Assembly: GCA_016286055.1 (NCBI GenBank)
Contig: JAEERW010000006.1
Coordinates: 205,939 to 269,938 of the forward strand
DNA: 64,000 bases
Direction: 5' to 3'
Source: Bacteroidales bacterium
GTDB lineage: Bacteria; Bacteroidota; Bacteroidia; Bacteroidales; UBA3824
This document shows, one piece after another, positions 25,144-35,116 of this stretch; positions within the stretch are counted from its first letter, which is position 1, and every line of letters starts with the position of its first letter. Both the position numbers and the translations under genes were made by a program. Below the pieces are notes generated by a model. The model was given only the letters and a program-made list of their open reading frames with translations. It did not search any database and was not told the DNA's origin.

Positions 25144-26703
25144 CTATGCGAATGGAATAGTGAAGCAGAAAACCGAGCCAGACGGGGAGTTGTCTTCCAC
25201 CCAGATTGTTCCGCCGTTTTTTTCCACGAGGTCGCGGCAGAGTATGAGTCCAAGTCCTGTGCCTTTTTCGTTTTGGGTTCCGGCTGTGGTGCTGGGCGAG
25301 TCGATTTTAAACAGCGTTTGTTTTTGCTGTTGGGTAATACCCACACCGTTGTCGGCCACAGATATGATGGCAAAGTTTTCATCAGCGCTGTATTCGTCGG
25401 CCGAAATCTTGATAGTGCCGCCTTGAAACGAAAATTTGATGGCGTTGGTGATAAGGTTTCGTACCACAGCTTGAACGGCTCTCAGGTCGGCAAATACTTC
25501 GGTGAAATTGCCCGTTTCGCATTCAAATTTGATATCTTTGCGGGCAGCGAGAGTGTTGAATATTTCGATGTTTTGCTTGATAATGTCTTCAATGTCGATA
25601 ATCTCTTTTTTAACTTCGGCTTTAACAAATTGGCTTTTTGCCCATGCCAAGAGGTTTTCGAGAATGGCGTAGGTGTTGGTGCTGTTGTCGGAAATGATGG
25701 CGGCGTATTGCCCTATAAGCTCCATCGACGGAGTGGCGTTGTTGAGTTCGGAGTTTAGCACTGTGCTGATGTTTTTAAGGTTGCCCACACAGTTGCGTAT
25801 GTCGTGGCTTATGAGCGAAAACATCTGGTCGCGCAGGGCAACTTTTTCAGATAGGTTGCGGCTAGTGTTTTCAAGGTGGCTGAGTTTCTCTTTAAGGGTT
25901 GTGATGTCCTCTTTGAATGTTACATAGTGTGAAATATGGCCGTCTTTGCTGAACAAAGGCGACACCGACACAAGCTCCCAGTATTTTTCACCGTTTTTGG
26001 CAGTTCCCTGCCATTCGCCTTGCCAGGTGCCACCGTTTTTGACGGTGTTCCAGAGGGCGGTTTGGTTTGGGATAAGCTCCGATTCTATTTTCCTTGCCTT
26101 GTGTCCGGTGAGTTCTTGCAGAGTGTAGCCTGTTTTGCGGCATACAGCGCTGTTGGCGTGCTCGATAACGCCGTTGATGTCGGTGATGATTACCGAAGTA
26201 GACACGGCTTCGAGTATTTGCAGATAAATGTTTTTGTCGGAGTTGAGTTCTTCGCGTTTGAGCTTCACGGTTTTGATTTCGCCCATAAAGCACGTTCCAA
26301 ACCATGCGTCTTGCTTTTGCATAGCAATGTTGACGTGAATAAGGCTTTGCTCAGCGCCTATTAGCTGGGCAGCGAAACTTACAGGTTCGCCGTAATCTAC
26401 CTCAGCCGCGTATTTTTTCAACTCCATATACGATTCGGTAGATAGGTAGCACATTATAGGCGAGTTGTCGAGCGGCACGGGGTCTATTTTTAGTAGTTTT
26501 TGAAAATTGCCGCTAACATATACGAACCTTAGGTTTTGGTCTAATACAAAAAAGATGTCGTTCGACAGCGAAACCAGCCTGTCGAACAGAGCAGGTTGCA
26601 TGGCGGGCTGGGCGGGTTCGATATCGGGTCTGTTGCGGATTTGATTGTTTTGGTTGCTTGTTCGCGCATTGGCACGAGCACGTATAAACAATACCGCAAA
26701 CAC
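25144..26703 (-). CDS. PAS-domain sensor histidine kinase
   Basis: The 519-residue kinase has a short N-terminal hydrophobic segment. Two PAS domains follow at about 45-150 and 165-285, the second with NGEKYWELVSVSPLF and a PAC-like YVTFKEDITTLKEK. The HisKA region carries SLISHDIRN near 300, then the HATPase_c boxes (NLITNAIKFS, DNGVGIT, GTGLGL). No receiver or regulator is adjacent. The GTG at 26703 cuts into the membrane helix; the open frame extends upstream to a TAA with no ATG, GTG or TTG, so the true start is uncertain. It follows the amylase gene by 70 bp. Confidence 0.85.
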   Translation of the reverse strand: MFAVLFIRARANARTSNQNNQIRNRPDIEPAQPAMQPALFDRLVSLSNDIFFVLDQNLRFVYVSGNFQKLLKIDPVPLDNSPIMCYLSTESYMELKKYAAEVDYGEPVSFAAQLIGAEQSLIHVNIAMQKQDAWFGTCFMGEIKTVKLKREELNSDKNIYLQILEAVSTSVIITDINGVIEHANSAVCRKTGYTLQELTGHKARKIESELIPNQTALWNTVKNGGTWQGEWQGTAKNGEKYWELVSVSPLFSKDGHISHYVTFKEDITTLKEKLSHLENTSRNLSEKVALRDQMFSLISHDIRNCVGNLKNISTVLNSELNNATPSMELIGQYAAIISDNSTNTYAILENLLAWAKSQFVKAEVKKEIIDIEDIIKQNIEIFNTLAARKDIKFECETGNFTEVFADLRAVQAVVRNLITNAIKFSFQGGTIKISADEYSADENFAIISVADNGVGITQQQKQTLFKIDSPSTTAGTQNEKGTGLGLILCRDLVEKNGGTIWVEDNSPSGSVFCFTIPFA

Positions 26704-26773
26704 GATACTAAGCGCTGTTAGTCCGCCGGTGCAAATATGCCAAAAAGTGAGTTCCGTAGTATTAACCTGTTAG

Positions 26774-28045
26774 TTAAATTGAAACATAAATTTTAAATTC
26801 CCAAGGTCTGAGAATGAAATGCTCTCGCGATTCGAGGCTTCCCGGAGCGTTGGCAAAGTAGTTTTCAAAGTTGCCAGACATCACTTCGCTTTCGGCAATA
26901 AAGTCTACTTGGTCGGGACTGAGGTTGAAAAACGACACCACTTTGCTGCTGCCTTTTACACGTGCGAATGCAAACACTCTGCAGTTGTCGGTGGTCATTA
27001 TTTTAGTGAAGCTGCCACCGAATGAGCCGTTCCAAAGGGCAGGAGTTTGTTTTTTAAGATAGTTGAGTCTACGGTAGAAACTTTCGAGCGGGTAATCTTT
27101 CCAGTCGATTTCGATTTTTTCGAAAAGCGGTATCGACTGGTTGAAAGCTGCCTCCTGACCACTGTAAATCAACGGCATTCCGGGAATGCAGTAGGTGAGC
27201 GCCGCAAAGGTTTTGGCACCGTCGCCGAAACGGTCGTATTCTGTTCCGTTCCATGCGCTTTCGTCGTGATTTGAGGTGAAGGTCATTCTATATGCTTCGG
27301 TTTCAAAATTGCACAGCTCGTAATTGCGGTAGTGGTCGAAATCGTAAACGTTTTTTTCTTTTCTGTAGATGGCTTTCATAAGGTTGTGCATCTCCCAGCA
27401 GTAGCTCATGTCGAATGCCTCGTGTATTTTTGGGTCTTCCCACTCTGCAAGCCAGAAAAGGGGTTTTAACTTGTCTAACTGACGGCGGGCTTCTACCCAG
27501 AAATGGTTGGGAACAAGGCCTGCCATATCGCAGCGGAATCCGTCGATGTCGAATTTAGTAACCCAAAAACTCATGGCGTCGATCATGGCGTTAACGGTTT
27601 CGTTGTTAGAATAGTCGAGGTGAGCCACGTCGGTCCAGTCGTCGTTGGGTGCGAGTATGTTTCCTTGGTCGTCGCGGTGGTAGCGGTAAGGAGCCTGGGT
27701 TATCCACGGATTGTCCCAAGCGGTGTGGTTGGCAACCCAGTCGAGAATCACATGCATGCCTAATTTGTGGATTTCTTTCACTGTTTTGTCAAAGTCGTCA
27801 AAGGTGCCAAAGTCTGGGTTGACAGCCTTGTAATCTTTGATACTGTAAGCGCTTCCGAGCGAACCTTTGCGGTTTTTTTCGCCAATAGGGAAAATAGGCA
27901 TGAGCCAAATAATATCAACGCCCATCTCTTTGAGACGTTTTAGATGGTGCTGCAATCCAATAAAGTTGCCACCCTTGGTAAACTGGCGTATGTTTACCTC
28001 GTAGATATTGGAATTCTTAGTCCATTCAGGTGTCTTAAATGCCAT
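26774..28045 (-). CDS. GH13 alpha-amylase family enzyme, cytoplasmic
   Basis: The 423-residue enzyme has no signal peptide. It shows the GH13 regions: DWVANHTAWD, the nucleophile Asp in DIDGFRCDMAG, the acid/base Glu in WLAEWEDP, and the third Asp in TSNHDESAW. A short C-terminal beta domain ends it. Immediately upstream lies malQ on the same strand, so the two form a cytoplasmic glycogen or maltodextrin set. Length is on the short side for amylases, typical of intracellular Bacteroidetes members. Exact specificity is unclear. Confidence 0.9.
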   Translation of the reverse strand: MAFKTPEWTKNSNIYEVNIRQFTKGGNFIGLQHHLKRLKEMGVDIIWLMPIFPIGEKNRKGSLGSAYSIKDYKAVNPDFGTFDDFDKTVKEIHKLGMHVILDWVANHTAWDNPWITQAPYRYHRDDQGNILAPNDDWTDVAHLDYSNNETVNAMIDAMSFWVTKFDIDGFRCDMAGLVPNHFWVEARRQLDKLKPLFWLAEWEDPKIHEAFDMSYCWEMHNLMKAIYRKEKNVYDFDHYRNYELCNFETEAYRMTFTSNHDESAWNGTEYDRFGDGAKTFAALTYCIPGMPLIYSGQEAAFNQSIPLFEKIEIDWKDYPLESFYRRLNYLKKQTPALWNGSFGGSFTKIMTTDNCRVFAFARVKGSSKVVSFFNLSPDQVDFIAESEVMSGNFENYFANAPGSLESREHFILRPWEFKIYVSI

Positions 28046-28087
28046 AATAGTTAGGTTTAAAAAAATGAAAATATAAATAATTGTAGT

Positions 28088-30790
28088 CTAATAAGCTTCG
28101 TTGCGTCCCGAAATTCTGAGCATCTCTTTAAGTTGGGCGTTGAGCCCTGCTGCTGCTAAGAGTTGTTCGGTGCTGATGTGGCATCTGTAACGCCAATAGT
28201 GGTTTTCTTCGGCGGGCACGTTGATGCGCTCGTCGGTGGGGTCTTGGTATCGGAGGTTTTCGTCGATGCCGAGAATGTCTTGTATCGGGAAAACAGCCCA
28301 CATTGATGGCGAACAGAGATGAGTCATTAAAATATCTTTTACTAACCAAGCCTCGCAGTAGAACGGAGCTTGTCCGCTTTTGCCGAGTCCGTAGTTGTAG
28401 AAACGCTGCGAACGGTTGTGGTCTTCTTCCCACCATCCTCGCAAGGGCAGAGTGTCGTGACTCGATGTGGTGGCCACCGACATGTAGGGGTAGTTGGCGG
28501 GACGGCCAAATTCTGCGGCTGTTTCTTTGGGCATACGCTGGATTTCGAGGCTGAGAATGTTGAGCTTTTTCATCACTTCGGGTACGCAAGCAGGAATCAT
28601 TCCTAAGTCTTCGCCGCAGACTAACATTTCGGTTGACTGCGTGAGCCCCGGAAGTTTGATTTCGGCTTGCTGCTTCCACAGCGCCTCGTTCCTGTTGTAG
28701 AAATAATCGTTGTAGATATCGGCAACCGCCTGTTTGGTCTGCGTGTCCAAATCTTTGTAAGAGTATGTTTTGAACAGCGAGTGTCGTGGGTGGTAGGCTC
28801 CTGGGTGCTTGGTGTCGGCAAAAAACAGCACATCACTCAATAGGTAGATGAGTCCGTGCTTGATTTTTTGAAACATAAGCATGTCTTCGGTAGTGGGCAC
28901 ACCCATTTCGGCGAAAGCCTGATTGATTTTTGACTGTGTGTCGAATTCAGGCTTGAAGTGATATTCGTCGCGGTCGCCTTCCTTTTGTAAAAATGCGTGC
29001 TTAACATATCCCGCTTGGTCGTTGAAGATAAGGTTGAGCATGTATTCGCGGATGTAAGGACGGCAGAATCGGTCGTAATCAAAGTGTATTCCTCTGTCGG
29101 AAAACTCTTTGGCTTCTACTGGCACGGCAGGGTCAAACACACCCATAAGCCCGCGTGTTTGGGTTCGCGGTATCGACCATATTCTGAAAAAGCCGAGTAT
29201 GTGGTCGATACGGTAAGCGTCGAAATACTGCGCCATGTTTTTCAAGCGGTCTTTCCACCAACGGAAACCGTCTTTTGCCATCTCTTCCCAGTTGTATGTG
29301 GGGAATTTCCAGTTTTGACCATCGTCAGAGAAATCGTCTGGCGGTGCACCTGCTTGTTGGTCGAGATGGTATAGGTGGGGATTTACCCATGCGTCAACGC
29401 TGAAACGGTCTATTCCTATAGGAATGTCGCCTTTGAGCACAATACCGTTTTTGCGGGCGTACTGTGCCACTTTGCTCAGCTGCAAATGCAGATGGTATTG
29501 TATAAAAAAGTGTATTGCTATGTCGTCGTAGTCGGGATTGTCTTCTTGGCAAAGCTCGTCGATTTTTGCTTGGTTGTAAACAGCCAGTTTGCCCCATCGC
29601 GAATAGTCGGGTGTGCCGTAGAGGTCGCGCAGATATGAAAAAACTGCGTATGGTTTTAGCCACGAGCTGTTTTTTGCAAAAAATTCTTTGTAAGCTGGCT
29701 CTGTGAGAAATGCCCGTTTGTTTTCGTCGTAAATCATTTTGAAGAAACGCGACTTGGCATTCATAACAGTTTCATAATCAATCTTATGAAGACTGTTGAG
29801 CTCTTGGCGGCGTTCTTCGTAAATTTCTTCGGAAAGTTCGCTGGGCATAGCCCCCATATCCTTGATTCTCAAATATATGGGATGTAGGGCAAACACCGAC
29901 ACGCAAGAATATGGATACGAGTCGGTATAGGTGTGAGTTTTTACTGTGTCGTTAACAGGAAGTATCTGTATCATTTTTAGCCCTATAGCCTTTGCCCAGT
30001 CGATGAGTTTTATGAGGTCGGCAAATTCGCCAACGCCAAAACCTTCGTTGCTGCGGAGCGAGAAAACTGGGATGGCCACACCGGCGCCTTTCCAGGGATA
30101 ACGTGGGAATTTGAAATCCTCGTCGTTTAATATATAAAAGGTGTCGTTTTGTGCAGATGTAGGTTGAAAATATCTTGTTACATACTCTTCGAGTTCTACC
30201 TTGTTGGTTTTTTTGTCGCAGATGCAGTATTTGTATTCGGAGTATTGCTTGGGACGTTCGAGCTCAAACTCTGCCGACCAGAGTGGAAACTCGCTGTCGC
30301 TCATCGGAAATGTAACGCAGTCTTCGGGATTTGGAGCGATAAACTTAACAGCTAAATAGTGATTTTGGTTGATTCTCACCACCGGGATTGTAACTCTCAC
30401 CGGAATTTTTTTCTCGTTGCAAGATTTGATTTCGTGCACAGGCTGACGGTTGTTGCGATAAAACACCACGTCTTTAAATGCCGACGACAGCATCGCGTTT
30501 TGCACGGTATCGGTAGGTTTCCAAAAGTCGTGGACAAAAATGTTGTCGACCTTGATCCGCGGTGGTGTGAATTTTCGGATTCCGAATTCATACAGAGTAG
30601 ACGAAGCGTTGTTGTCTTTCATCAGATACTTGTATTCAAATTCTGTCAAAGATTCGCTGGCGTCGAAAGTGAGTTCCCAGTCGCCGTTGTTTTTTGGAGT
30701 CATAAGCGATTTACCTTTGCCCGGAATGCCTTCCAAAAGTATCTGTTGTCCGTAGTCGGTGCGGTAGTTTATTCTGAATGTGATTTTCAT
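28088..30790 (-). CDS. malQ: 4-alpha-glucanotransferase (amylomaltase) with N-terminal starch-binding domains
   Basis: This 900-residue protein begins with two CBM20-like beta domains (about 1-125 and 130-245; NGDWELTFDA, FPLWSAEFEL). The GH77 catalytic domain follows: AIGLKMIQILPVNDT, the nucleophile Asp in YRIDHILGFFRIW, the acid/base Glu in VCGEDLGMIP, and SSHDTLPLRGWW. It disproportionates maltodextrins, releasing glucose. The two-CBM form is common in Bacteroidetes and plant cytosolic DPE2. The downstream amylase gene starts 42 bp away and probably shares the transcript. Confidence 0.95.
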   Translation of the reverse strand: MKITFRINYRTDYGQQILLEGIPGKGKSLMTPKNNGDWELTFDASESLTEFEYKYLMKDNNASSTLYEFGIRKFTPPRIKVDNIFVHDFWKPTDTVQNAMLSSAFKDVVFYRNNRQPVHEIKSCNEKKIPVRVTIPVVRINQNHYLAVKFIAPNPEDCVTFPMSDSEFPLWSAEFELERPKQYSEYKYCICDKKTNKVELEEYVTRYFQPTSAQNDTFYILNDEDFKFPRYPWKGAGVAIPVFSLRSNEGFGVGEFADLIKLIDWAKAIGLKMIQILPVNDTVKTHTYTDSYPYSCVSVFALHPIYLRIKDMGAMPSELSEEIYEERRQELNSLHKIDYETVMNAKSRFFKMIYDENKRAFLTEPAYKEFFAKNSSWLKPYAVFSYLRDLYGTPDYSRWGKLAVYNQAKIDELCQEDNPDYDDIAIHFFIQYHLHLQLSKVAQYARKNGIVLKGDIPIGIDRFSVDAWVNPHLYHLDQQAGAPPDDFSDDGQNWKFPTYNWEEMAKDGFRWWKDRLKNMAQYFDAYRIDHILGFFRIWSIPRTQTRGLMGVFDPAVPVEAKEFSDRGIHFDYDRFCRPYIREYMLNLIFNDQAGYVKHAFLQKEGDRDEYHFKPEFDTQSKINQAFAEMGVPTTEDMLMFQKIKHGLIYLLSDVLFFADTKHPGAYHPRHSLFKTYSYKDLDTQTKQAVADIYNDYFYNRNEALWKQQAEIKLPGLTQSTEMLVCGEDLGMIPACVPEVMKKLNILSLEIQRMPKETAAEFGRPANYPYMSVATTSSHDTLPLRGWWEEDHNRSQRFYNYGLGKSGQAPFYCEAWLVKDILMTHLCSPSMWAVFPIQDILGIDENLRYQDPTDERINVPAEENHYWRYRCHISTEQLLAAAGLNAQLKEMLRISGRNEAY

Positions 30791-30814
30791 GTTCGATACG
30801 CTTTTGCCGTGTGG

Positions 30815-31291
30815 CTATTCGTCTTGATAGTTTGAATTTTGGCGTTTTTCAATTGCCTTTTTTGCCTCTTCGAGGATAAAGTTGTATGTGTATTTGTCGA
30901 GGATGAACTTAGCGGCCTCCATGAAAACAATTGGTATTGAATTTTCTTGTTTCTGCTTAAGTTCGCGTTCCTGCTTTGCTTGCTGTTTGTGCTCGGCATT
31001 GCGTTGCGACACTTCCAAACGGTGTTGCTCTCTGCGCTGTTGGGCTTCGAGACGTAGTCGCTCGTTTTCTTGGCGGTTAAAGTCTTTGATTTTGGCGCGA
31101 ATTTGACGTACCATTTCGTTGAGCATTTCCACTAATCCGCAGTATTCGCTTGTTTTTTTTGCTGCATCGGGATGGTCGGTTGTAAGTGCCGTGCGGCATT
31201 TGTTGAGTTCGTCGAGCCAATTTTTAAGAATTTCAATGTCGGTCTGCGCCGAGATATCGTCTAACGATATTTCTAAATTGTCGTATGTCAT
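30815..31291 (-). CDS. Coiled-coil protein of unknown function
   Basis: The 158-residue, highly charged protein has a central Arg/Gln/Glu-rich coiled coil (about 70-125; RLRLEAQQRREQHRLE). A more ordered C-terminal segment (FMEAAKFILDKYTYNFIL) follows. No signal peptide or membrane helix is seen. It lies 24 bp upstream of malQ on the same strand, so it may be co-transcribed. I recognise no family. Confidence 0.6.
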   Translation of the reverse strand: MTYDNLEISLDDISAQTDIEILKNWLDELNKCRTALTTDHPDAAKKTSEYCGLVEMLNEMVRQIRAKIKDFNRQENERLRLEAQQRREQHRLEVSQRNAEHKQQAKQERELKQKQENSIPIVFMEAAKFILDKYTYNFILEEAKKAIEKRQNSNYQDE

Positions 31292-31489
31292 TATTGTTGT
31301 AAACTTTTACTTCAAAATGGTAATAAGATTGCTTGGGTAATAAAACGATTGCAAAGGAAACAAATTTGCAGCAAAATACCACAATTACAGCGTTTATCAG
31401 AGTGTTTTTTTTGTGTAAAGTTTGTGTTAATATACATTTGGGATACTGAGGAGGGCAAAAAAATTTTTTTTATTTCACCAAACAATTAT

Positions 31490-31497
31490 TACATTTG
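31490..31497 (+). promoter_or_regulatory. -7 element of the bamD operon
   Basis: TACATTTG lies 55 bp before the bamD ATG. The leader holds an inverted repeat, GAATTGC (31504-31510) with GCAATTC (31523-31529), of unknown role. Confidence 0.5.
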
Positions 31498-31551
31498 CAC
31501 CCTGAATTGCCGTTTAAAAAATGCAATTCTGCTTAATTACAGACTGTTATA

Positions 31552-32367
31552 ATGAGAAATTATACATTTATAAAGCTATTGGCAGTGCTTATGGTTTCCG
31601 TTACATTGTACTCATGCACCGGATACAACAAACTGCTCAAGAGTAGCGACTACGACCTTAAATACGAAAAAGGTTTTGAGTATTACAACAAACAAAAATA
31701 CAGCAAGGCTCTGCAGATATTTGAGCAGATAACCTCCGTATACCGTGGTCTTGAAAAAGGCGAGAAACTTATGTTTTATTATGCCATGACCAATTTCAAG
31801 GTTAAGGATTACTATTCTGCTGGATATTATTTCCGCAAATTTGCTTCCACCTATCCTCACAGCGAGTACAACGAGGAGGCTATGTTTATGAGCGCTTTCT
31901 GCTATTATCTCGATTCGCCCAAGCCGTCGCTCGACCAAGAGAGCACCGATATGGCTATTGCCGAGTTTGAGCTGTTTATTTCAAAATATCCCAACACTAC
32001 CCGCAAAGATTCTTGCAATATGCTTTTAGACAAGCTGAGGCACAAGCTGCAAGTAAAATCTTACGACAATGCATACCTTTATTACAAGCTTGGATATTAT
32101 AAAGCCGCAAACGTGGCTCTCAAAAATAGTATCAACGACTATCCCGACAGCCCTTTCAAAGAGGAAATACTATACTATTCGGCTAAGTCGATGTATCTCT
32201 ATGCCGATATGAGCGTCATTGAGAAAAAACATGAGCGCTTTCGCGAAGCTCAGCGCGACCTTAATGAATATGCCAAGGTATTTCCCGAAGGAAAGTTTAT
32301 CAGAGACGTAAACAAAATGTCGGCAAACACTCAGGAACAATTAAATACATTACCGGTAATAAATTAA
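31552..32367 (+). CDS. bamD: Outer-membrane assembly lipoprotein BamD
   Basis: The 271-residue lipoprotein has a signal ending LYSCTGYNKLL. TPR-type repeats follow (GFEYYNKQKYSKALQIFEQI, AGYYFRKFASTYPHSEYNEE, YLYYKLGYYKAANVALKNSI). BamD is the essential partner of BamA in inserting outer-membrane barrels. Length and the gene order with the omega subunit downstream are normal for Bacteroidales. It opens a six-gene operon ending at smpB. Confidence 0.92.
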   Translation: MRNYTFIKLLAVLMVSVTLYSCTGYNKLLKSSDYDLKYEKGFEYYNKQKYSKALQIFEQITSVYRGLEKGEKLMFYYAMTNFKVKDYYSAGYYFRKFASTYPHSEYNEEAMFMSAFCYYLDSPKPSLDQESTDMAIAEFELFISKYPNTTRKDSCNMLLDKLRHKLQVKSYDNAYLYYKLGYYKAANVALKNSINDYPDSPFKEEILYYSAKSMYLYADMSVIEKKHERFREAQRDLNEYAKVFPEGKFIRDVNKMSANTQEQLNTLPVIN

Positions 32368-32373
32368 CATACA

Positions 32374-32934
32374 ATGGATTATAAGAAAAACAACGCGCCC
32401 ACATCGATTGTAACACGCGACTGTGGCGTACTTGAAAGCAAAACAGGAAACCTTTACGAAACCGTGGTTGTGGCATCTAAACGTGCCGACCAAATTGGCG
32501 TTGACCTCAAAACCGAACTCAACAAAAAGCTCGAAGAGTTCGCTTCCTACACCGACAACCTTGAAGAAATTTTTGAAAACCGTGAGCAGATCGAAATCTC
32601 AAAATTCTATGAGCGCCTGCCCAAACCCACTCTCCTTGCCCTCCAAGAAATATTGGAAGACAAAATCAACTTCCGCATTCCCACCGAGGAAGAGATAGCC
32701 CAAGCTCGCGAAATCGCTGCTATCAAAGAGATGGAAGAGGAAAACGCTAACAAAGCTGTGATTATCACTGACACGATTCCGGAAAAAACGTTCGACGACA
32801 TCATTGCAGAGTCTAACGACTATGGAATAAGCACCGATGACGACGACGACGACCTTGAGGACGAAGATGATGAGGCTCCTGTTGAAAAGAAAGCTTCAAA
32901 AAAATCTTCTAAAGCTAAGGCAGACGAAGATTAA
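32374..32934 (+). CDS. rpoZ: RNA polymerase omega subunit-like protein with long acidic tail
   Basis: The first 100 or so of 186 residues match the Bacteroidetes omega/Rpb6-type subunit (TRDCGVLESKTGNLYE, VVVASKRADQIG, LNKKLEEFAS). The remaining 80 residues are an extension with an acidic run (DDDDDLEDEDDEAP) and a Lys/Ser-rich end, longer than usual for the family. Omega stabilises beta-prime during polymerase assembly. The gene starts 6 bp after bamD, its usual place. Confidence 0.82.
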   Translation: MDYKKNNAPTSIVTRDCGVLESKTGNLYETVVVASKRADQIGVDLKTELNKKLEEFASYTDNLEEIFENREQIEISKFYERLPKPTLLALQEILEDKINFRIPTEEEIAQAREIAAIKEMEEENANKAVIITDTIPEKTFDDIIAESNDYGISTDDDDDDLEDEDDEAPVEKKASKKSSKAKADED

Positions 32935-32957
32935 AACATATTCAACTTACTGCTAAC

Positions 32958-34160
32958 ATGTTGGACGGGAAAAAAATACTTGTCGGCATCACCGGCGGCA
33001 TATCGGCGTATAAAACAGCATCGCTGATCAGGCTTTTGGTTAAGGCCGGCGCAGAAGTTAAGGCTGTGATGAGCAGTGCGGCAAAGGAGTTTGTTTCGCC
33101 GCTCACAATTGCCACTTTGACCAAAAATCCCGTCTATACTGATTTTTTTAATCCCGAAAATGGCGAGTGGCATAGCCATGTGAAACTCGGTATTTGGGCT
33201 GATTTGTATGTAATAGCCCCTGCCACTGCCAATACTATTGCCAAAATGGCACACGGCATTGCCGACAACCTACTGCTTACAACAGTTCTTTCGGCACGTT
33301 GCAAGGTGATGGTAGCTCCTGCTATGGACGTTGATATGTTCCAAAACCCTATTACAAGGCAGAATATTGATATTCTACGCAGTAGAGGAGTGGTGGTTGC
33401 CGAAGCGGCCGAGGGTGAATTGGCTAGCGGTCTTACGGGCAAGGGGCGTATGGCTGAACCTGACGACATTTTTGCACAAATTGAACAACAGTTGGCTGTG
33501 GTTCAGGATTTTAGTGGCAAAAACATTCTCATTACCGCAGGACCAACCCGCGAAAAAATCGACCCTGTAAGATTCGTTTCTAACTATTCTACGGGCAAGA
33601 TGGGATACGCCATAGCCGAATGTTTGGCATCGCGTGGAGCTCAGGTGGTGTTGGTGTCGGGGCCTGTTGGTTTAAAGCCTGTAAATAAGAATATTAGGCT
33701 TATACAGGTAGAATCAGCAGCCCAAATGTACAAGGCTTGTGTCGAAGAGTTTCCTCATTGCCACGCTGCTATTATGTCGGCGGCGGTGGCAGACTACACC
33801 CCTAAGGCTGCCGCTCCCGAAAAAATCAAGAAAAACGGTGAAAAGGAGTTTACTCTCACCCTTGTGCCAACACCTGATATTGCCGCTGAGCTTGGCAAAA
33901 CCAAGGGCGCAAACCAAGTGTTGGTGGGATTTGCTCTTGAAACCGAAAACGAGGCTCTTAACGCTCAGAAAAAACTGGAGTCGAAAAATTTTGACTTTAT
34001 TGTACTCAACTCGCTCAACGATAAAGGGGCTGGATTCGGCTACGACACCAATAGGGTTACCATTGTGCATCGCAACGGAAAAACCTGTCCTTTTGAGCTG
34101 AAACCAAAAACCGAGGTGGCGAACGACATCGCCAACGAATTGCTCCAACTGCTAAAATAA
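32958..34160 (+). CDS. coaBC: Bifunctional phosphopantothenoylcysteine decarboxylase/synthetase
   Basis: This 400-residue fusion makes 4'-phosphopantetheine in CoA synthesis. The N-terminal flavoprotein CoaC has GITGGISAYK, a catalytic His in WHSHVKLG, PATANT and the flap SGLTGKGRM. The C-terminal CoaB has ITAGPTREKIDPVRF, YSTGKMG and AAVADYTPK. Length is normal. Confidence 0.96.
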   Translation: MLDGKKILVGITGGISAYKTASLIRLLVKAGAEVKAVMSSAAKEFVSPLTIATLTKNPVYTDFFNPENGEWHSHVKLGIWADLYVIAPATANTIAKMAHGIADNLLLTTVLSARCKVMVAPAMDVDMFQNPITRQNIDILRSRGVVVAEAAEGELASGLTGKGRMAEPDDIFAQIEQQLAVVQDFSGKNILITAGPTREKIDPVRFVSNYSTGKMGYAIAECLASRGAQVVLVSGPVGLKPVNKNIRLIQVESAAQMYKACVEEFPHCHAAIMSAAVADYTPKAAAPEKIKKNGEKEFTLTLVPTPDIAAELGKTKGANQVLVGFALETENEALNAQKKLESKNFDFIVLNSLNDKGAGFGYDTNRVTIVHRNGKTCPFELKPKTEVANDIANELLQLLK

Positions 34161-34166
34161 CCGCTT

Positions 34167-35078
34167 ATGAAACAGACGGCCGCATTATTGCTGATTGTAT
34201 TGTTCACTATTCCGGCACTTTGGGCGCAGGAACTTAACTGCCGTGTAAATGTTAATTACACTGCCCTGTCAACTACTCCTACGCCAGTATTCCAGTCGCT
34301 GCAAAAAGATATTACAGCTTTTCTTAACGAACGCCACTGGACCAATCATCACTATGAATCCAACGAACGAATCGACTGCAACGTGCTTATCAACATTACT
34401 GAGTTCAATGGCGTTGACCGTTTTGTCGGCACTATTCAGATCAACCTCAGCCGTCCCGTTTTTATGACTTCGTATAATAGTCCTTTGTTTACTTTCAAGG
34501 AGGGCGACGGCAAGTTCTCGTTCACCTATCTCGAAGGCGAAAACCTTCAGTTTATCGAAAACACCGTTACCAGCAACCTTACACAGGTGCTTGCTTTCTA
34601 TGCCTATATAATCTTAGGGTACGACTACGACACTTTTTCGCCCCTTGGTGGCAGCGAATATTTCAAAAAAGCACTCCGTGTGGCGCTAACTGCTCAGGGT
34701 AGCGGATACGAAGGATGGAGCTCTGCCGACACCAAACAAAATTCACGCTACAATCTTGTGGATGCTCTTTTGGACAAGCGTTTTGAAAATCTTCGCTTGG
34801 GAGAATATTACTACCATCGTCAGGGACTTGATGTAATGCCCACCGACCCTGCCGGTGGCCGTCGCAAAATGCTCGACGCTTTGAAATCTATTCAACGCTC
34901 TGAACGTGCTAAGCCTAATTCGCTCATTGTATCGCTATTTTTCACTGCCAAGAGCGACGAGATTGTTAACGTGTTTTCTGAATCGCCCACCACCGAAAAA
35001 AACGAAGTGATGGAGATACTCAAAGAACTTGACGTAACCAATATGACCAAATATCAAAAAATTACAAGCAGTAATTAA
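34167..35078 (+). CDS. DUF4835 protein (type IX secretion-associated, PorD-like)
   Basis: The 303-residue exported protein has a signal peptide (about 1-20, ending LWAQ). The body matches DUF4835: LNCRVNVNYT, VFMTSYNSPLFTF, and a YIILGYDYDTFSPLGG motif. The family is conserved in Bacteroidetes at this position and has been linked to the type IX secretion system. The window contains a protein with a T9SS tail (9896-11107), which is consistent. Its precise role is not known. Confidence 0.82.
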   Translation: MKQTAALLLIVLFTIPALWAQELNCRVNVNYTALSTTPTPVFQSLQKDITAFLNERHWTNHHYESNERIDCNVLINITEFNGVDRFVGTIQINLSRPVFMTSYNSPLFTFKEGDGKFSFTYLEGENLQFIENTVTSNLTQVLAFYAYIILGYDYDTFSPLGGSEYFKKALRVALTAQGSGYEGWSSADTKQNSRYNLVDALLDKRFENLRLGEYYYHRQGLDVMPTDPAGGRRKMLDALKSIQRSERAKPNSLIVSLFFTAKSDEIVNVFSESPTTEKNEVMEILKELDVTNMTKYQKITSSN

Positions 35079-35116
35079 TAATTTTTTATATTTGCAGAAG
35101 AAAAAAATAGATTTAA

